This document shows, piece after piece, positions 7,642 through 13,968 of a stretch of 33,678 bases of DNA. The stretch is from a virus: the IMG/VR virus record IMGVR_UViG_3300028800_002457, positions 1-33,678 of that record. One strand, 5' to 3'. A program made the translations under genes and the position numbers. Position 1 is the stretch's first letter. Each line of letters starts with the position of its first letter. Below the pieces are notes generated by a model, which saw nothing but the letters and a program-made list of their open reading frames with translations, was not told where the DNA came from and did no database searches.

Positions 7642-8064
7642 ATGAATTCCCCCTGGGATCAACTGGCGTTTCTGATGAAGGACACGCACAAACGTTTTTC
7701 GGCCCACGAATACACCGGCCATGTGGTAGGCGACCTTTACAACCCCGAAGCACTTGAAGAATGGCTGCGCGACAAAGATTCAGAACTCGCCGAAAGATTG
7801 GAAACCGTGATCCAGGAATACGCCCAGACGGGCCAGTGGCCGGAAGTGACGTGGCACGAGGCACTGCTGATTGTGATCCGGGCCGAACACGCGATTGATC
7901 TGCTGCGCCTGATAACGGTACGGCAGGGCAATGAAGATTTGGTGGTGCCAAACGCACGTATTCCACAACCAATCCTGGTCTATTGGTTACTGCAAAATTC
8001 GTGGCTGGATTGCCGCGACCGTTCGTATCCACACGTTGCGCGGCGGCTTGTGGGTAAAACTTAG
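7642..8064 (+). CDS. Unknown protein encoded against the early operon
   Basis: The product is 140 residues, acidic and helix-rich, with a soluble, well-balanced composition (Y-N-P-E-A-L-E-E-W-L, E-V-T-W-H-E-A-L-L-I-V-I). The opposite strand gives only poor Arg/Ser-rich or Pro-rich frames, so the rightward reading is favoured. It is the only rightward gene inside the leftward early module. It is divergent from the gene at 7598 and converges on the gene ending at 8068 with a 3-bp gap. No family is recognised. An accessory (moron) gene is inferred from its orientation. Confidence 0.65.
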   Translation: MNSPWDQLAFLMKDTHKRFSAHEYTGHVVGDLYNPEALEEWLRDKDSELAERLETVIQEYAQTGQWPEVTWHEALLIVIRAEHAIDLLRLITVRQGNEDLVVPNARIPQPILVYWLLQNSWLDCRDRSYPHVARRLVGKT

Positions 8065-8067
8065 AAC

Positions 8068-8259
8068 TCACGCCGGGCCTCCGTTCAGGCCCAGGGCGGT
8101 CTTTATCTTGTCGGCCACGTCCAACCGGCCAGCGGCCACACAACGGGCGATCACCGCTTCTTGCGCGGCCACATGGCCCGCCACAAATTCCGCGCTGAAT
8201 GTCCAGCCAAACGCCGTGTTAAATTCCTCCATCGCCAACGCAAGTGATTTCAGGTTCAC
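8068..8259 (-). CDS. Small hypothetical early protein
   Basis: The product is 63 residues, helical (S-A-E-F-V-A-G-H-V-A-A-Q-E-A-V-I-A-R). It starts with GTG at 8259, overlapping the upstream stop as GTGA, which argues that it is real and coupled. It is not recognised. Confidence 0.6.
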   Translation of the reverse strand: MNLKSLALAMEEFNTAFGWTFSAEFVAGHVAAQEAVIARCVAAGRLDVADKIKTALGLNGGPA

Positions 8260-8477
8260 GATTGGCCTCCGGGGTTGGAATAAAATTTCAGGGGCAGTTC
8301 CCGCTGCATCTGTTCCAACTCCTCCAACATCCGCAACTCGCGCTCAGCCGCTTTGCGCACCGGGCTTTTAGAGGGGAACTGAGAAATGAATGCGCTCAGC
8401 AAACGGATGCGCTTTTGCGGCTCATTCTGGTAGGCGGTGGCGGCAGCCTCGAAAATGATTTGTTCAGAATTAAACAT
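8256..8477 (-). CDS. Small hypothetical early protein
   Basis: The product is 73 residues from the ATG at 8477. This start is chosen because AAGGAG lies about 7 nt upstream, and because the longer frame would run into the regulator gene in low-quality sequence. It is helical, with E-E-L-E-Q-M-Q-R-E-L at the C-terminus, suggesting a short coiled coil. The function is unknown. Confidence 0.6.
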   Translation of the reverse strand: MFNSEQIIFEAAATAYQNEPQKRIRLLSAFISQFPSKSPVRKAAERELRMLEELEQMQRELPLKFYSNPGGQS

Positions 8478-8649
8478 TGGCGATCTCCTTAATGCGGCGG
8501 CGCACACGGGGAAGCCGCTCGGGTTCGTTGCAAACAGTATGGATTGACCAAGGACTACACGGCACACGGCGAGCCAAATCGGTGAGCGTAAAAATACCGA
8601 GGCCAGCCAGATTTTTCCGCAGTTCTTTTTTATTGATTCTTTGGCTCAT
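8470..8649 (-). CDS. Ner/Cro-like small DNA-binding regulator
   Basis: The product is 59 residues from the ATG at 8649; a GTG at 8679 is possible but would start inside the operator palindrome. The sequence L-T-D-L-A-R-R-V-P-C-S-P-W-S-I-H-T-V followed by R-V-R-R-R-I-K-E-I-A reads as a helix-turn-helix plus closing helix, as in Ner and Cro proteins. It is the first gene of the leftward early operon and diverges from the repressor gene. By analogy with Mu ner it would damp early and repressor transcription during lytic growth. This is inferred from position and fold. Confidence 0.7.
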   Translation of the reverse strand: MSQRINKKELRKNLAGLGIFTLTDLARRVPCSPWSIHTVCNEPERLPRVRRRIKEIANV

Positions 8650-8652
8650 AGG

Positions 8653-8695
8653 CGTTAGAACTTTACTTGCTAACGACACGTTAGTTAGTTTCTAA
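8653..8695. promoter_or_regulatory. Divergent operator between Ner-like and repressor genes
   Basis: A perfect inverted repeat CTAACG-ACA-CGTTAG lies at 8670-8684. Further half-sites are CGTTAG at 8653-8658 and GTTAG at 8684-8688. A weak rightward promoter could be TTGCTA (8667-8672), a 17-bp gap and TTCTAA (8690-8695), which would place the palindrome in the promoter; that promoter is a guess. The region is the only gap between the two oppositely read regulators, so one or both are likely to bind here. Confidence 0.6.
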
Positions 8696-8728
8696 AGGAA
8701 GTCAACAGAAATTTTAGTTATTAAAGTC

Positions 8729-9226
8729 ATGGAGGGATTAAAGAACCAAACACAAATCAGGTTCGCGGACCTGATCCAGGAAATGAAGCTGCGCGGGTTT
8801 AATGCCGCCCGCGTTTCAAAGCTCTTGGGCAAATCTCACGCGAGCGTCAGCCAATACCTCGCCGGTAATTCCACCCCGCCACCGGGCGTAATGTCTTTAT
8901 TAGAAAGAATCGTGGCGGAGGAAATTGCCAGGGAACACGTTCAAAGAATTGAAGCTTCCAGCAACCAATCAGACGAGCTGCGCGATCAATTAACCGATCT
9001 GGCCCGGAATAATCCCGATGGCTTTGCAGCCGCCAAGGTAATGATCAACGCCTTGCACCAGGGCTTGCCGCCAGAAAGAAAAGTGACCTATGGCCGCCCC
9101 ATGGTTCTCCATGCAGAAAAAGACACCGACCGCGCCAACGCCGGTGCGCCAGCAGCCAACGAGATCGCCCGGGCCATGCCAGATAAAAAGAAGCGCCGCA
9201 ACGGCAACCAGCCCAAGGCGTCATGA
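8729..9226 (+). CDS. Phage repressor-like helix-turn-helix protein
   Basis: The product is 165 residues. Residues about 10-62 form an XRE-type helix-turn-helix: F-A-D-L-I-Q-E-M, then A-A-R-V-S-K-L-L-G-K-S-H-A-S-V-S-Q-Y-L-A-G-N, then P-P-P-G-V-M-S-L-L-E-R-I. The middle is helical and may oligomerise; the last 40 residues are polar and basic. No Ser/Lys peptidase motif of LexA/CI type is seen. It is divergent from the Ner-like gene across the CTAACG palindrome and is the best candidate for the lysogeny repressor. Its stop overlaps the next start (ATGA, 9223-9226). Confidence 0.75.
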   Translation: MEGLKNQTQIRFADLIQEMKLRGFNAARVSKLLGKSHASVSQYLAGNSTPPPGVMSLLERIVAEEIAREHVQRIEASSNQSDELRDQLTDLARNNPDGFAAAKVMINALHQGLPPERKVTYGRPMVLHAEKDTDRANAGAPAANEIARAMPDKKKRRNGNQPKAS

Positions 9227-10068
9227 AAACTCTTCCCATCCTTTGCCTGGCCGCGCTGCTCACCGGCTATGAAGATGCCAGTGCCCAAATCGCCCGGCAC
9301 AAATTCTACTACGGTCCGCTGCCATCTGTCCCATATCAACCTCCGACGCAGGAAGAAATCACGGATTCCTACCTTCAATCCAAAAAGATTTATTTTGTTC
9401 CCCGCGACCCGTGGCGGGAAATTGGTGGCCAAACCACTTACGCCCAAGGTAGCAACTGGGTTCAATTCGTCGGTCGGGTTTTGCAATCGACCCCGGACGG
9501 CATCCGGGTAAAAGGCTATTACGGGACTCCTATGCAATTGCCAGATAATCTTTACGAGCCGTTTCTGGTTAGATCAGATGACAAAACGCAATTACTGGTC
9601 CCGGACAATGAAGAATTCTTTATCCAGGGTTTTCCCTATCAACTCGCCGACAACGATTTCATTTCCTGGCCATCCAGACTTGTTGCGCTCAATGACGGCG
9701 TCTATAGCTATGGCACTGTCGGCGGCTCAACGCGAACACTGCACAAGCTCACTTATGGTCGAGTCGTACAAGCTCCCATCGCAGCGGAATTAACACCGGA
9801 AGAGAAAGCGGCCCAAAGCAAAAAACTGGCGGATGAAAAAGCGGCGGCGGAAAAAAAGGCATTGGACTGGAATCAAAAGCAAGCAGATGCCGGGGATGCT
9901 TATGGCCAATGGCGCATGGGGCAACGTTACCTTACAGGAAACGGGGTGGATAAAAACATCACTAAGGCGCGGGAATATTTTTCCAAAGCCGCCGACCAGG
10001 GCAATCCCGATGCCAAAAAAGCGCTGGAATCATTCTCGCAAGACGATTTAACGGCATCCAAAAAATAA
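9223..10068 (+). CDS. Secreted protein with Sel1-like repeat, coupled to the repressor
   Basis: The product is 281 residues. A Sec signal peptide is visible at residues 1-21 (K-T-L-P-I-L-C-L-A-A-L-L) with a likely A-S-A/Q cleavage. A beta-rich domain of about 165 residues follows, then a Glu/Lys/Ala-rich helix. The C-terminus carries Sel1-like helical repeats (A-Y-G-Q-W-R-M-G-Q-R-Y-L-T-G-N-G-V then A-R-E-Y-F-S-K-A-A-D-Q-G). Sel1 repeats mediate protein-protein contacts and are common in secreted bacterial proteins. Because it is translationally coupled to the repressor it should be made in the lysogen. A lysogenic-conversion or surface-exclusion role is inferred. Confidence 0.8.
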   Translation: MKTLPILCLAALLTGYEDASAQIARHKFYYGPLPSVPYQPPTQEEITDSYLQSKKIYFVPRDPWREIGGQTTYAQGSNWVQFVGRVLQSTPDGIRVKGYYGTPMQLPDNLYEPFLVRSDDKTQLLVPDNEEFFIQGFPYQLADNDFISWPSRLVALNDGVYSYGTVGGSTRTLHKLTYGRVVQAPIAAELTPEEKAAQSKKLADEKAAAEKKALDWNQKQADAGDAYGQWRMGQRYLTGNGVDKNITKAREYFSKAADQGNPDAKKALESFSQDDLTASKK

Positions 10069-10106
10069 TCCGTGACAATTCGCGGAATCCGCGTAAGAGT
10101 TTTCCC

Positions 10107-10153
10107 CGAACCCCAAAGCGCATAAGCCATGCCCTTTGGGGTTCGCGCTTTTT
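10107..10153 (+). terminator. Intrinsic terminator-like hairpin after the repressor operon
   Basis: A perfect 12-bp stem is formed by 10107-10118 (CGAACCCCAAAG) and 10134-10145 (CTTTGGGGTTCG) with a 15-nt loop. A T-run follows at 10149-10153 after CGC. It lies 39 bp after the stop of the Sel1-repeat gene and would end repressor-operon transcription. The T-run is short and offset by three bases, so efficiency is uncertain. Confidence 0.65.
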
Positions 10154-10197
10154 CAAGCGCGTCGCGCCAAAGCGGAGCGAAGGCGGATCAGTGAAAT

Positions 10198-10287
10198 TGG
10201 AAACGGTTTCCACTTTCAACCCGGACGCCCGCGATTGTTCCACAAGGAACAGTGTGTGAAACCGGGATAATGGAAACGGTTTCCATT
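10198..10287. promoter_or_regulatory. Two identical 15-bp palindromes upstream of the late operon
   Basis: TGGAAACGGTTTCCA occurs at 10198-10212 and again at 10271-10285; the second copy extends to 19 bp as a near-palindrome (AATGG...CCATT, 10269-10287). They are 73 bp start to start, about seven helical turns. A third partial copy (GCGGTTTCC) lies near 10321. The shape resembles operators of LacI-family or other dimeric regulators. Which protein binds is unknown; this could equally be a host-type dispersed motif. Confidence 0.5.
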
Positions 10288-10477
10288 TTCTCCCTTGCCA
10301 AATCTTCGCCAAAACCGCCCAGCGGTTTCCCCAATTCAAAGAAGTGTGGTTAAGTCGCCATTGTGTTTCTCTCGGGCAGTGGCTGGCGCGCGGTTTCAAA
10401 GGTTCCCTCCTGGCACCTCGCGCCAGCCTTTTCCCTCAAACCCTCGCCACGTTCCGCGTGGAAATCACCCCAATCCC

Positions 10478-10864
10478 ATGACCATGAAAAAAATTAAGTC
10501 TCTTTTTTGTATCGGCCTTTGCGCCGCCCTCACCGCGTGCGCCTCGCTCAACTCCACCGTCTTCCAGGCGGAAAACCTCGCGGCAGATGCCGCCACGGAC
10601 GCCACGCATGCGTTCAATCAATATTATCATTCCGCCACCAACAATCTGGCGGATAAAGCCCTGGCGAATCTCGAATCCACCCGCACGCAGGTTTATGCGG
10701 CGGATGAAAAGCTGAGCGATTATCTCGCCACGCTGGATGGCCTGCGCCTCGCTTACAATTCTGGTGGCACAAACAAAGCCGCCGTCCTCAACGCGCTGGT
10801 CGCCGTGCAGTCCCAAAGCACGAACATCGTCGTGCTCATCAAACCGTTTCTCCCGCAGAAATAA
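10478..10864 (+). CDS. Small lipoprotein
   Basis: The product is 128 residues from the ATG at 10478; the ATG at 10484 is an equally good start. A basic start (M-K-K-I-K-S) and hydrophobic core end in a clear lipobox L-T-A-C, so signal peptidase II should cleave and lipidate this Cys. The mature part is helical with Asn/Gln/Ala-rich heptads (A-T-D-A-T-H-A-F-N-Q-Y-Y). It opens the late operon at a place where lysis genes are usual. An outer-membrane spanin or surface-exclusion lipoprotein is possible but unproven. Confidence 0.75.
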   Translation: MTMKKIKSLFCIGLCAALTACASLNSTVFQAENLAADAATDATHAFNQYYHSATNNLADKALANLESTRTQVYAADEKLSDYLATLDGLRLAYNSGGTNKAAVLNALVAVQSQSTNIVVLIKPFLPQK

Positions 10865-10894
10865 ACATCCACCAAAATTCACCACGCATTTTTT

Positions 10895-11149
10895 ATGAAC
10901 ATAACCTCCGATCAAATCCGCCAGGACGCCAGCGTCGCTGGCCCCATCATCGACCAGGCCGCGACCATCGGCGCGACGGTTGCGCCGGAATACGCGGCCT
11001 TCATCATCCTCGGCGCTGCTGTCGCCAAGGGCGCGCCGAATCTTTTGGCCGATGCCATCGACCTCGCGAACAAGAAAGAGCCCACGCCGGAAGACAACGC
11101 CGCTTTCCAGGCCAAGGTCACGGCTCTGCGGAATCCTGAAACCCTTTGA
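10895..11149 (+). CDS. Small hypothetical protein of the lysis region
   Basis: The product is 84 residues. A weakly hydrophobic stretch around residues 31-48 (E-Y-A-A-F-I-I-L-G-A-A-V-A) could be membrane-associated but is short for a confident membrane helix. The ends are polar. Position between a lipoprotein and a hydrolase gene makes a holin-related role conceivable. No family is recognised. Confidence 0.5.
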   Translation: MNITSDQIRQDASVAGPIIDQAATIGATVAPEYAAFIILGAAVAKGAPNLLADAIDLANKKEPTPEDNAAFQAKVTALRNPETL

Positions 11150-11394
11150 ATGGAATTCTTACAAACCATGAAACGCCACGCCAGGGCGGCGATGCATCAT
11201 CTGCTGGACCGGCCAGTCCGGTGGATGCGCCAGAGCCTGGCACTGTGCGCCCGACACAGCCAACCCTTGCGAGTGACGCTTGCGTTACGGGGGATCGGGC
11301 AACCTTCAAAACTTTTCCTGACGATTGGATTTCGCGCCACCTGTGGTGGCACGACCTCGGCCACGGCGGTTACATGAAACCGAAATTTTTCTGA
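11146..11394 (+). CDS. Possible small protein upstream of the lipase-like gene
   Basis: The frame encodes 82 residues from TTG at 11146. Its first half is Pro/Ala/Ser-rich and the end reads W-W-H-D-L-G-H-G-G-Y-M-K-P. Its TGA overlaps the ATG of the lipase-like gene (TGATG), which favours this frame. The competing frame 11150-11377 has an ATG directly after the upstream stop but an Arg- and His-rich composition typical of chance reading. The start is uncertain. Confidence 0.4.
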   Translation: MNGILTNHETPRQGGDASSAGPASPVDAPEPGTVRPTQPTLASDACVTGDRATFKTFPDDWISRHLWWHDLGHGGYMKPKFF

Positions 11395-12200
11395 TGAATC
11401 TCGCCGCCACATCATTTGACCTGGACAACGCCCGCTGCTGCGCCGCGCTGGCCGATGCGGCTTATGGCGATGACACACAGATCATTCCCGGCGCACTCTC
11501 CATCAAACTGATCCAGGGCGAGCAAACAGATACGCAAGTGCTGGTCGTGGAATTCCCTGAATACATCTCCGTCAATTTTTGCGGCACTAAAAATCTCAAG
11601 GATGCGCTCACGGATGTTAAGATCAAGCGCATGCCCATCGCGGGCGGTTCCGCGCATGTCGGTTTTGTCCAAGCCATCCTGGAGGCGTTCCCCAAACTCG
11701 AAGCGTATCTCGCCACGCTTTCCACGCTCAAGCCGCTCATCATCACCGGCCACAGCCTGGGAGGCGCATTGGCCGCGCTCTTCGCCTACCTCTGGGAATT
11801 GCGAAATCGAAAATATAAGCCCGGCGCACTGGTGCCTCAATCCATCGCTTTCGTCTATACCTTCGGCAAGCCGCGCGTCTTTGGTCGGCTCGCGCAATTT
11901 TCTTACAACGCTGCGTTGCGGTCGCGCACCTTCCGCGTCGTGAACTGCGGCGACCCGGTTCCGCTGCTGCCCGGACTGCTCATCGGTTATCTGCATGAAG
12001 GGCAAGAAGCGTTTTTAAGCGACACACCTGTTTTGCATAAAGTGGAACTGCGCATCAATCCCTCGCGCCTCTGGGAAATCTTCAACGACTCGTGGGATTT
12101 ATACGACGACCTCAAGGACCGCGACTGGTCCGCGCTCCTGGCTTCCGAACATCACATCGAATTTTACCGGACCCAACTTGCGCTGGCATGCGCTGCTTGA
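11394..12200 (+). CDS. Class-3 lipase-like alpha/beta hydrolase
   Basis: The product is 268 residues from the ATG at 11394. Fungal-type class-3 lipases split ester bonds of lipids. The nucleophile elbow G-H-S-L-G-G-A has S121. An acidic residue fits D187 in V-N-C-G-D-P-V-P, and a His fits H253 or H254 in E-H-H-I-E-F-Y, giving a complete Ser-Asp-His triad. An N-F-C-G-T-K-N segment near residues 61-67 matches the family's oxyanion-hole strand (usually F-R-G-T), and H-V-G-F about 25 residues later matches the family's H-x-G-F. No signal peptide is seen, so a holin-like route would be needed to reach an envelope substrate. Its position suggests an envelope-degrading lysis role; this is inference. 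Confidence 0.82.
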   Translation: MNLAATSFDLDNARCCAALADAAYGDDTQIIPGALSIKLIQGEQTDTQVLVVEFPEYISVNFCGTKNLKDALTDVKIKRMPIAGGSAHVGFVQAILEAFPKLEAYLATLSTLKPLIITGHSLGGALAALFAYLWELRNRKYKPGALVPQSIAFVYTFGKPRVFGRLAQFSYNAALRSRTFRVVNCGDPVPLLPGLLIGYLHEGQEAFLSDTPVLHKVELRINPSRLWEIFNDSWDLYDDLKDRDWSALLASEHHIEFYRTQLALACAA

Positions 12201-12204
12201 ATGA

Positions 12205-12534
12205 ATGGACCTTGGCTACATCCAAATCAACGCACCGATGCTCGCATTGGGTTACGACAACGCGCAGCTCGTGGCGTTTTTGCTCAAGTCAATTCCAGCG
12301 GAGAAGCACAGCGCCCGGATGAAATATTGGCTGCACGAACTGGAGGCGGGCCTCGTGGCCGGTCAGCATCAATGGAACAATCTCGCCCAGGTGCTGCTCG
12401 GTTATGCGCATCTCTACGGATTTCACGCCGATCAGCCCGTGGCGTATTGCGTGAGCATGGCGCAAACGTCCAAGCCGACCGTCACCATCACAACCGATCC
12501 TTTCGCGCGCTGGAAAGCGCAACGCGGTGATTAA
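12205..12534 (+). CDS. Hypothetical protein
   Basis: The product is 109 residues, alpha-helical and aromatic-rich (L-G-Y-A-H-L-Y-G-F-H). There is no signal peptide, no membrane segment and no recognised motif. The start ATG is 4 bp after the lipase-like stop. It may partner the hydrolase, but this rests on adjacency only. Confidence 0.6.
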   Translation: MDLGYIQINAPMLALGYDNAQLVAFLLKSIPAEKHSARMKYWLHELEAGLVAGQHQWNNLAQVLLGYAHLYGFHADQPVAYCVSMAQTSKPTVTITTDPFARWKAQRGD

Positions 12535-12538
12535 AAAT

Positions 12539-12967
12539 ATGATTCCCATGTTTTCTGAAACCGTAGCCACCAATGTGAACTGGTCGCTGATCTCGACCAT
12601 TGTCATGGCCATGGCCACGGTCGGCATGTGGCTGGATGCGCGCAAGCAACGCAAGGTCACGCTGGACCAGCCGGTTGATGTTCGCCTGGTGAAAGCTCTC
12701 CATGATGAGTTCGCCAAACAGTCGGAACTGCACGCGCTCGGCTTGGTGGTTAAGGACCTCTCCAAACACAACACGGAGAGGCACGGCCAGTTATTCAACA
12801 AGATCGCTGACGTGGAACGCCAGGGACGCGAGGCGATGGACCGGCGCTTTGCCACCCTGGCGGAAGACCGGGCTGAATCGCTGGAAAAACTGAATGAACA
12901 ATTCCAGTTCATCCGCGAAAGCATCGTCGCCATCAATACCGAACTCAAAATAAGGAACGAAGACTAA
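12539..12967 (+). CDS. Membrane-anchored coiled-coil protein (i-spanin-like layout)
   Basis: The product is 142 residues from the ATG at 12539; a GTG at 12527 overlapping the previous gene is an alternative. One N-terminal membrane helix (S-L-I-S-T-I-V-M-A-M-A-T-V-G-M-W-L) is followed by a basic segment and a long charged coiled coil to the C-terminus. This single-anchor coiled-coil layout is that of inner-membrane spanins or of Mu-type small lysis-region membrane proteins. Homology is not established. Confidence 0.65.
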   Translation: MIPMFSETVATNVNWSLISTIVMAMATVGMWLDARKQRKVTLDQPVDVRLVKALHDEFAKQSELHALGLVVKDLSKHNTERHGQLFNKIADVERQGREAMDRRFATLAEDRAESLEKLNEQFQFIRESIVAINTELKIRNED

Positions 12968-13215
12968 TGACTGCGCGCGAAACCTTGATCGGCAAAAAGA
13001 TTCTCGACGCCCTGCACGCATTGGACAGCGGGCAGGCCCACACGCTGGCCATCCATGCGGACGTGGGCGGTTACACGCTGTGCAGCGGCACGGAGTTTGA
13101 CGCCGTGATGGCCGAACTTTCCACGCGTCGCTACGTGGTGGGCATCAAAAGCAAACATCGCGGCATGTTATGGAACATCAGCGATGCCGGTGAAGCCGCG
13201 CGATTGGAGATGTGA
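12967..13215 (+). CDS. Small hypothetical protein, possible winged helix
   Basis: The product is 82 residues. It looks like a small alpha/beta fold with a terminal beta hairpin (S-T-R-R-Y-V-V-G-I-K-S-K-H-R-G-M-L-W-N-I-S), as in winged helices. Its ATG shares a base with the upstream stop (TAATG at 12965-12969). A late-gene regulator is possible, but no family can be named. Confidence 0.55.
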   Translation: MTARETLIGKKILDALHALDSGQAHTLAIHADVGGYTLCSGTEFDAVMAELSTRRYVVGIKSKHRGMLWNISDAGEAARLEM

Positions 13216-13217
13216 TT

Positions 13218-13394
13218 ATGAAAAAAGAAACTAAATCCGTGTCCATGAGTGTTGCGGCGATCATCGCATGGGGAATTTGCATCATGCTGATCTGTATCGG
13301 TGTGGGCGGCTGCATGATGCTCGGCCAGTCGAAGATCGATCTGAAATTTGACAACACCCGCAACGTGCAACCTGCAACTTGCCACCCGCGTTGA
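13218..13394 (+). CDS. Short membrane protein or lipoprotein
   Basis: The product is 58 residues from the ATG at 13218. A hydrophobic segment (A-A-I-I-A-W-G-I-C-I-M-L-I-C-I) runs into V-G-G-C, which could be a lipobox. If lipidated, the mature peptide would be only about 28 residues, reminiscent of short outer-membrane spanin lipoproteins. Its C-terminal codons are made of a degenerate heptamer repeat (13360-13387), so the tail may not be conserved. Confidence 0.55.
   Translation: MKKETKSVSMSVAAIIAWGICIMLICIGVGGCMMLGQSKIDLKFDNTRNVQPATCHPR
13360..13387. repeat. Degenerate heptamer repeat (GCAACNT family)
   Basis: Four contiguous 7-bp units, GCAACGT, GCAACCT, GCAACTT and GCCACCC, encode the last residues of the small membrane protein. 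They end 8 bp before its stop codon is complete and just before the terminase genes. Confidence 0.8.
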
Positions 13395-13398
13395 ATGA

Positions 13399-13968
13399 AT
13401 GAGCGCCGACGACAAATTGAAAGGTACCGCGCCTGGGAAACCCAAGAGCGAACTCACGCGGCTCAAGGAAGCCTGGTTGCGCACCCTGTCCGACGAGGCG
13501 CGTGTTTATTGGCGGGAACAATTCTGCTCATCGCGCACGCAGTCGGATATCCGGTCGGAGATTTTCAAAAAGTTGAAGATCAATCTACGCGAGGACAATC
13601 AGCTTACGTTCTTCCGCCAATGGCTGGGCGAGCAGGATATCCGCGACAAGGAAGCGGAAGCCGTCCAACGGGACGAGGTGGATCTGGATTCCCAGGGATT
13701 GAAAGGCGAGGACTTGCGGCGCGAGTTGATCGACCGGATGACGCGTCGCGCACTGGCGCGTGGGGATTTCAAACTTGGCGGCAATGCGGTGAAACTCGGC
13801 CAGCGAGAGGAGATCGTGGCAATCGACAAAGGCAAGCTGGCGTTGCTCCAGAAAAAATCCGATGCCTACGATCGTGCGCAAGCGGCTTTGACCAGCGCGA
13901 AACAGTCCAAGGGTGGCATCACCAAGGAAACCCTTACTCAGATCGAACGGGAATTAAAACTCTTGTGA
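13399..13968 (+). CDS. Terminase small subunit-like protein (Mu gp27 / DUF3486-like)
   Basis: The product is 189 residues, helical and highly charged. Small terminases recognise phage DNA and deliver it to the large subunit. The N-terminal part has helix-turn-helix-like segments (Q-S-D-I-R-S-E-I-F-K-K-L). The C-terminus ends K-G-G-I-T-K-E-T-L-T-Q-I-E-R-E-L-K-L-L, which resembles the conserved tail of Mu gp27-type proteins. It overlaps the large-subunit gene by 4 bp (GTGA), the standard pairing. The assignment rests mainly on position and C-terminal pattern. Confidence 0.7.
   Translation: MSADDKLKGTAPGKPKSELTRLKEAWLRTLSDEARVYWREQFCSSRTQSDIRSEIFKKLKINLREDNQLTFFRQWLGEQDIRDKEAEAVQRDEVDLDSQGLKGEDLRRELIDRMTRRALARGDFKLGGNAVKLGQREEIVAIDKGKLALLQKKSDAYDRAQAALTSAKQSKGGITKETLTQIERELKLL

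Larger units (their letters stand above)
10069..10477. other. Non-coding control region between repressor and late operons
   Basis: About 410 bp without a convincing gene. Besides the terminator-like hairpin (10107-10145) and the paired palindromes (10198-10212 and 10269-10287), it holds a small palindrome CGCGGA-A-TCCGCG at 10081-10093, a hairpin CGCGCTT-TTTC-AAGCGCG at 10144-10161, and TGTTCC-ACAA-GGAACA at 10236-10251. The late genes begin at its right edge, so the late promoter probably lies here, but I cannot place it confidently. Confidence 0.7.

Noticed and set aside
7595-8143. Leftward 182-codon frame covering the lone rightward gene
   Set aside because: Its product is Arg/Pro/Ser-rich, it reads through the heptamer spacer, and it overlaps two better-supported leftward genes.
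13395-13964. 190-codon N-terminal extension of the large terminase frame
   Set aside because: It overlaps the small-subunit gene completely and is Arg/Gly/Pro-rich; the GTG at 13965 in a GTGA overlap is the natural start.
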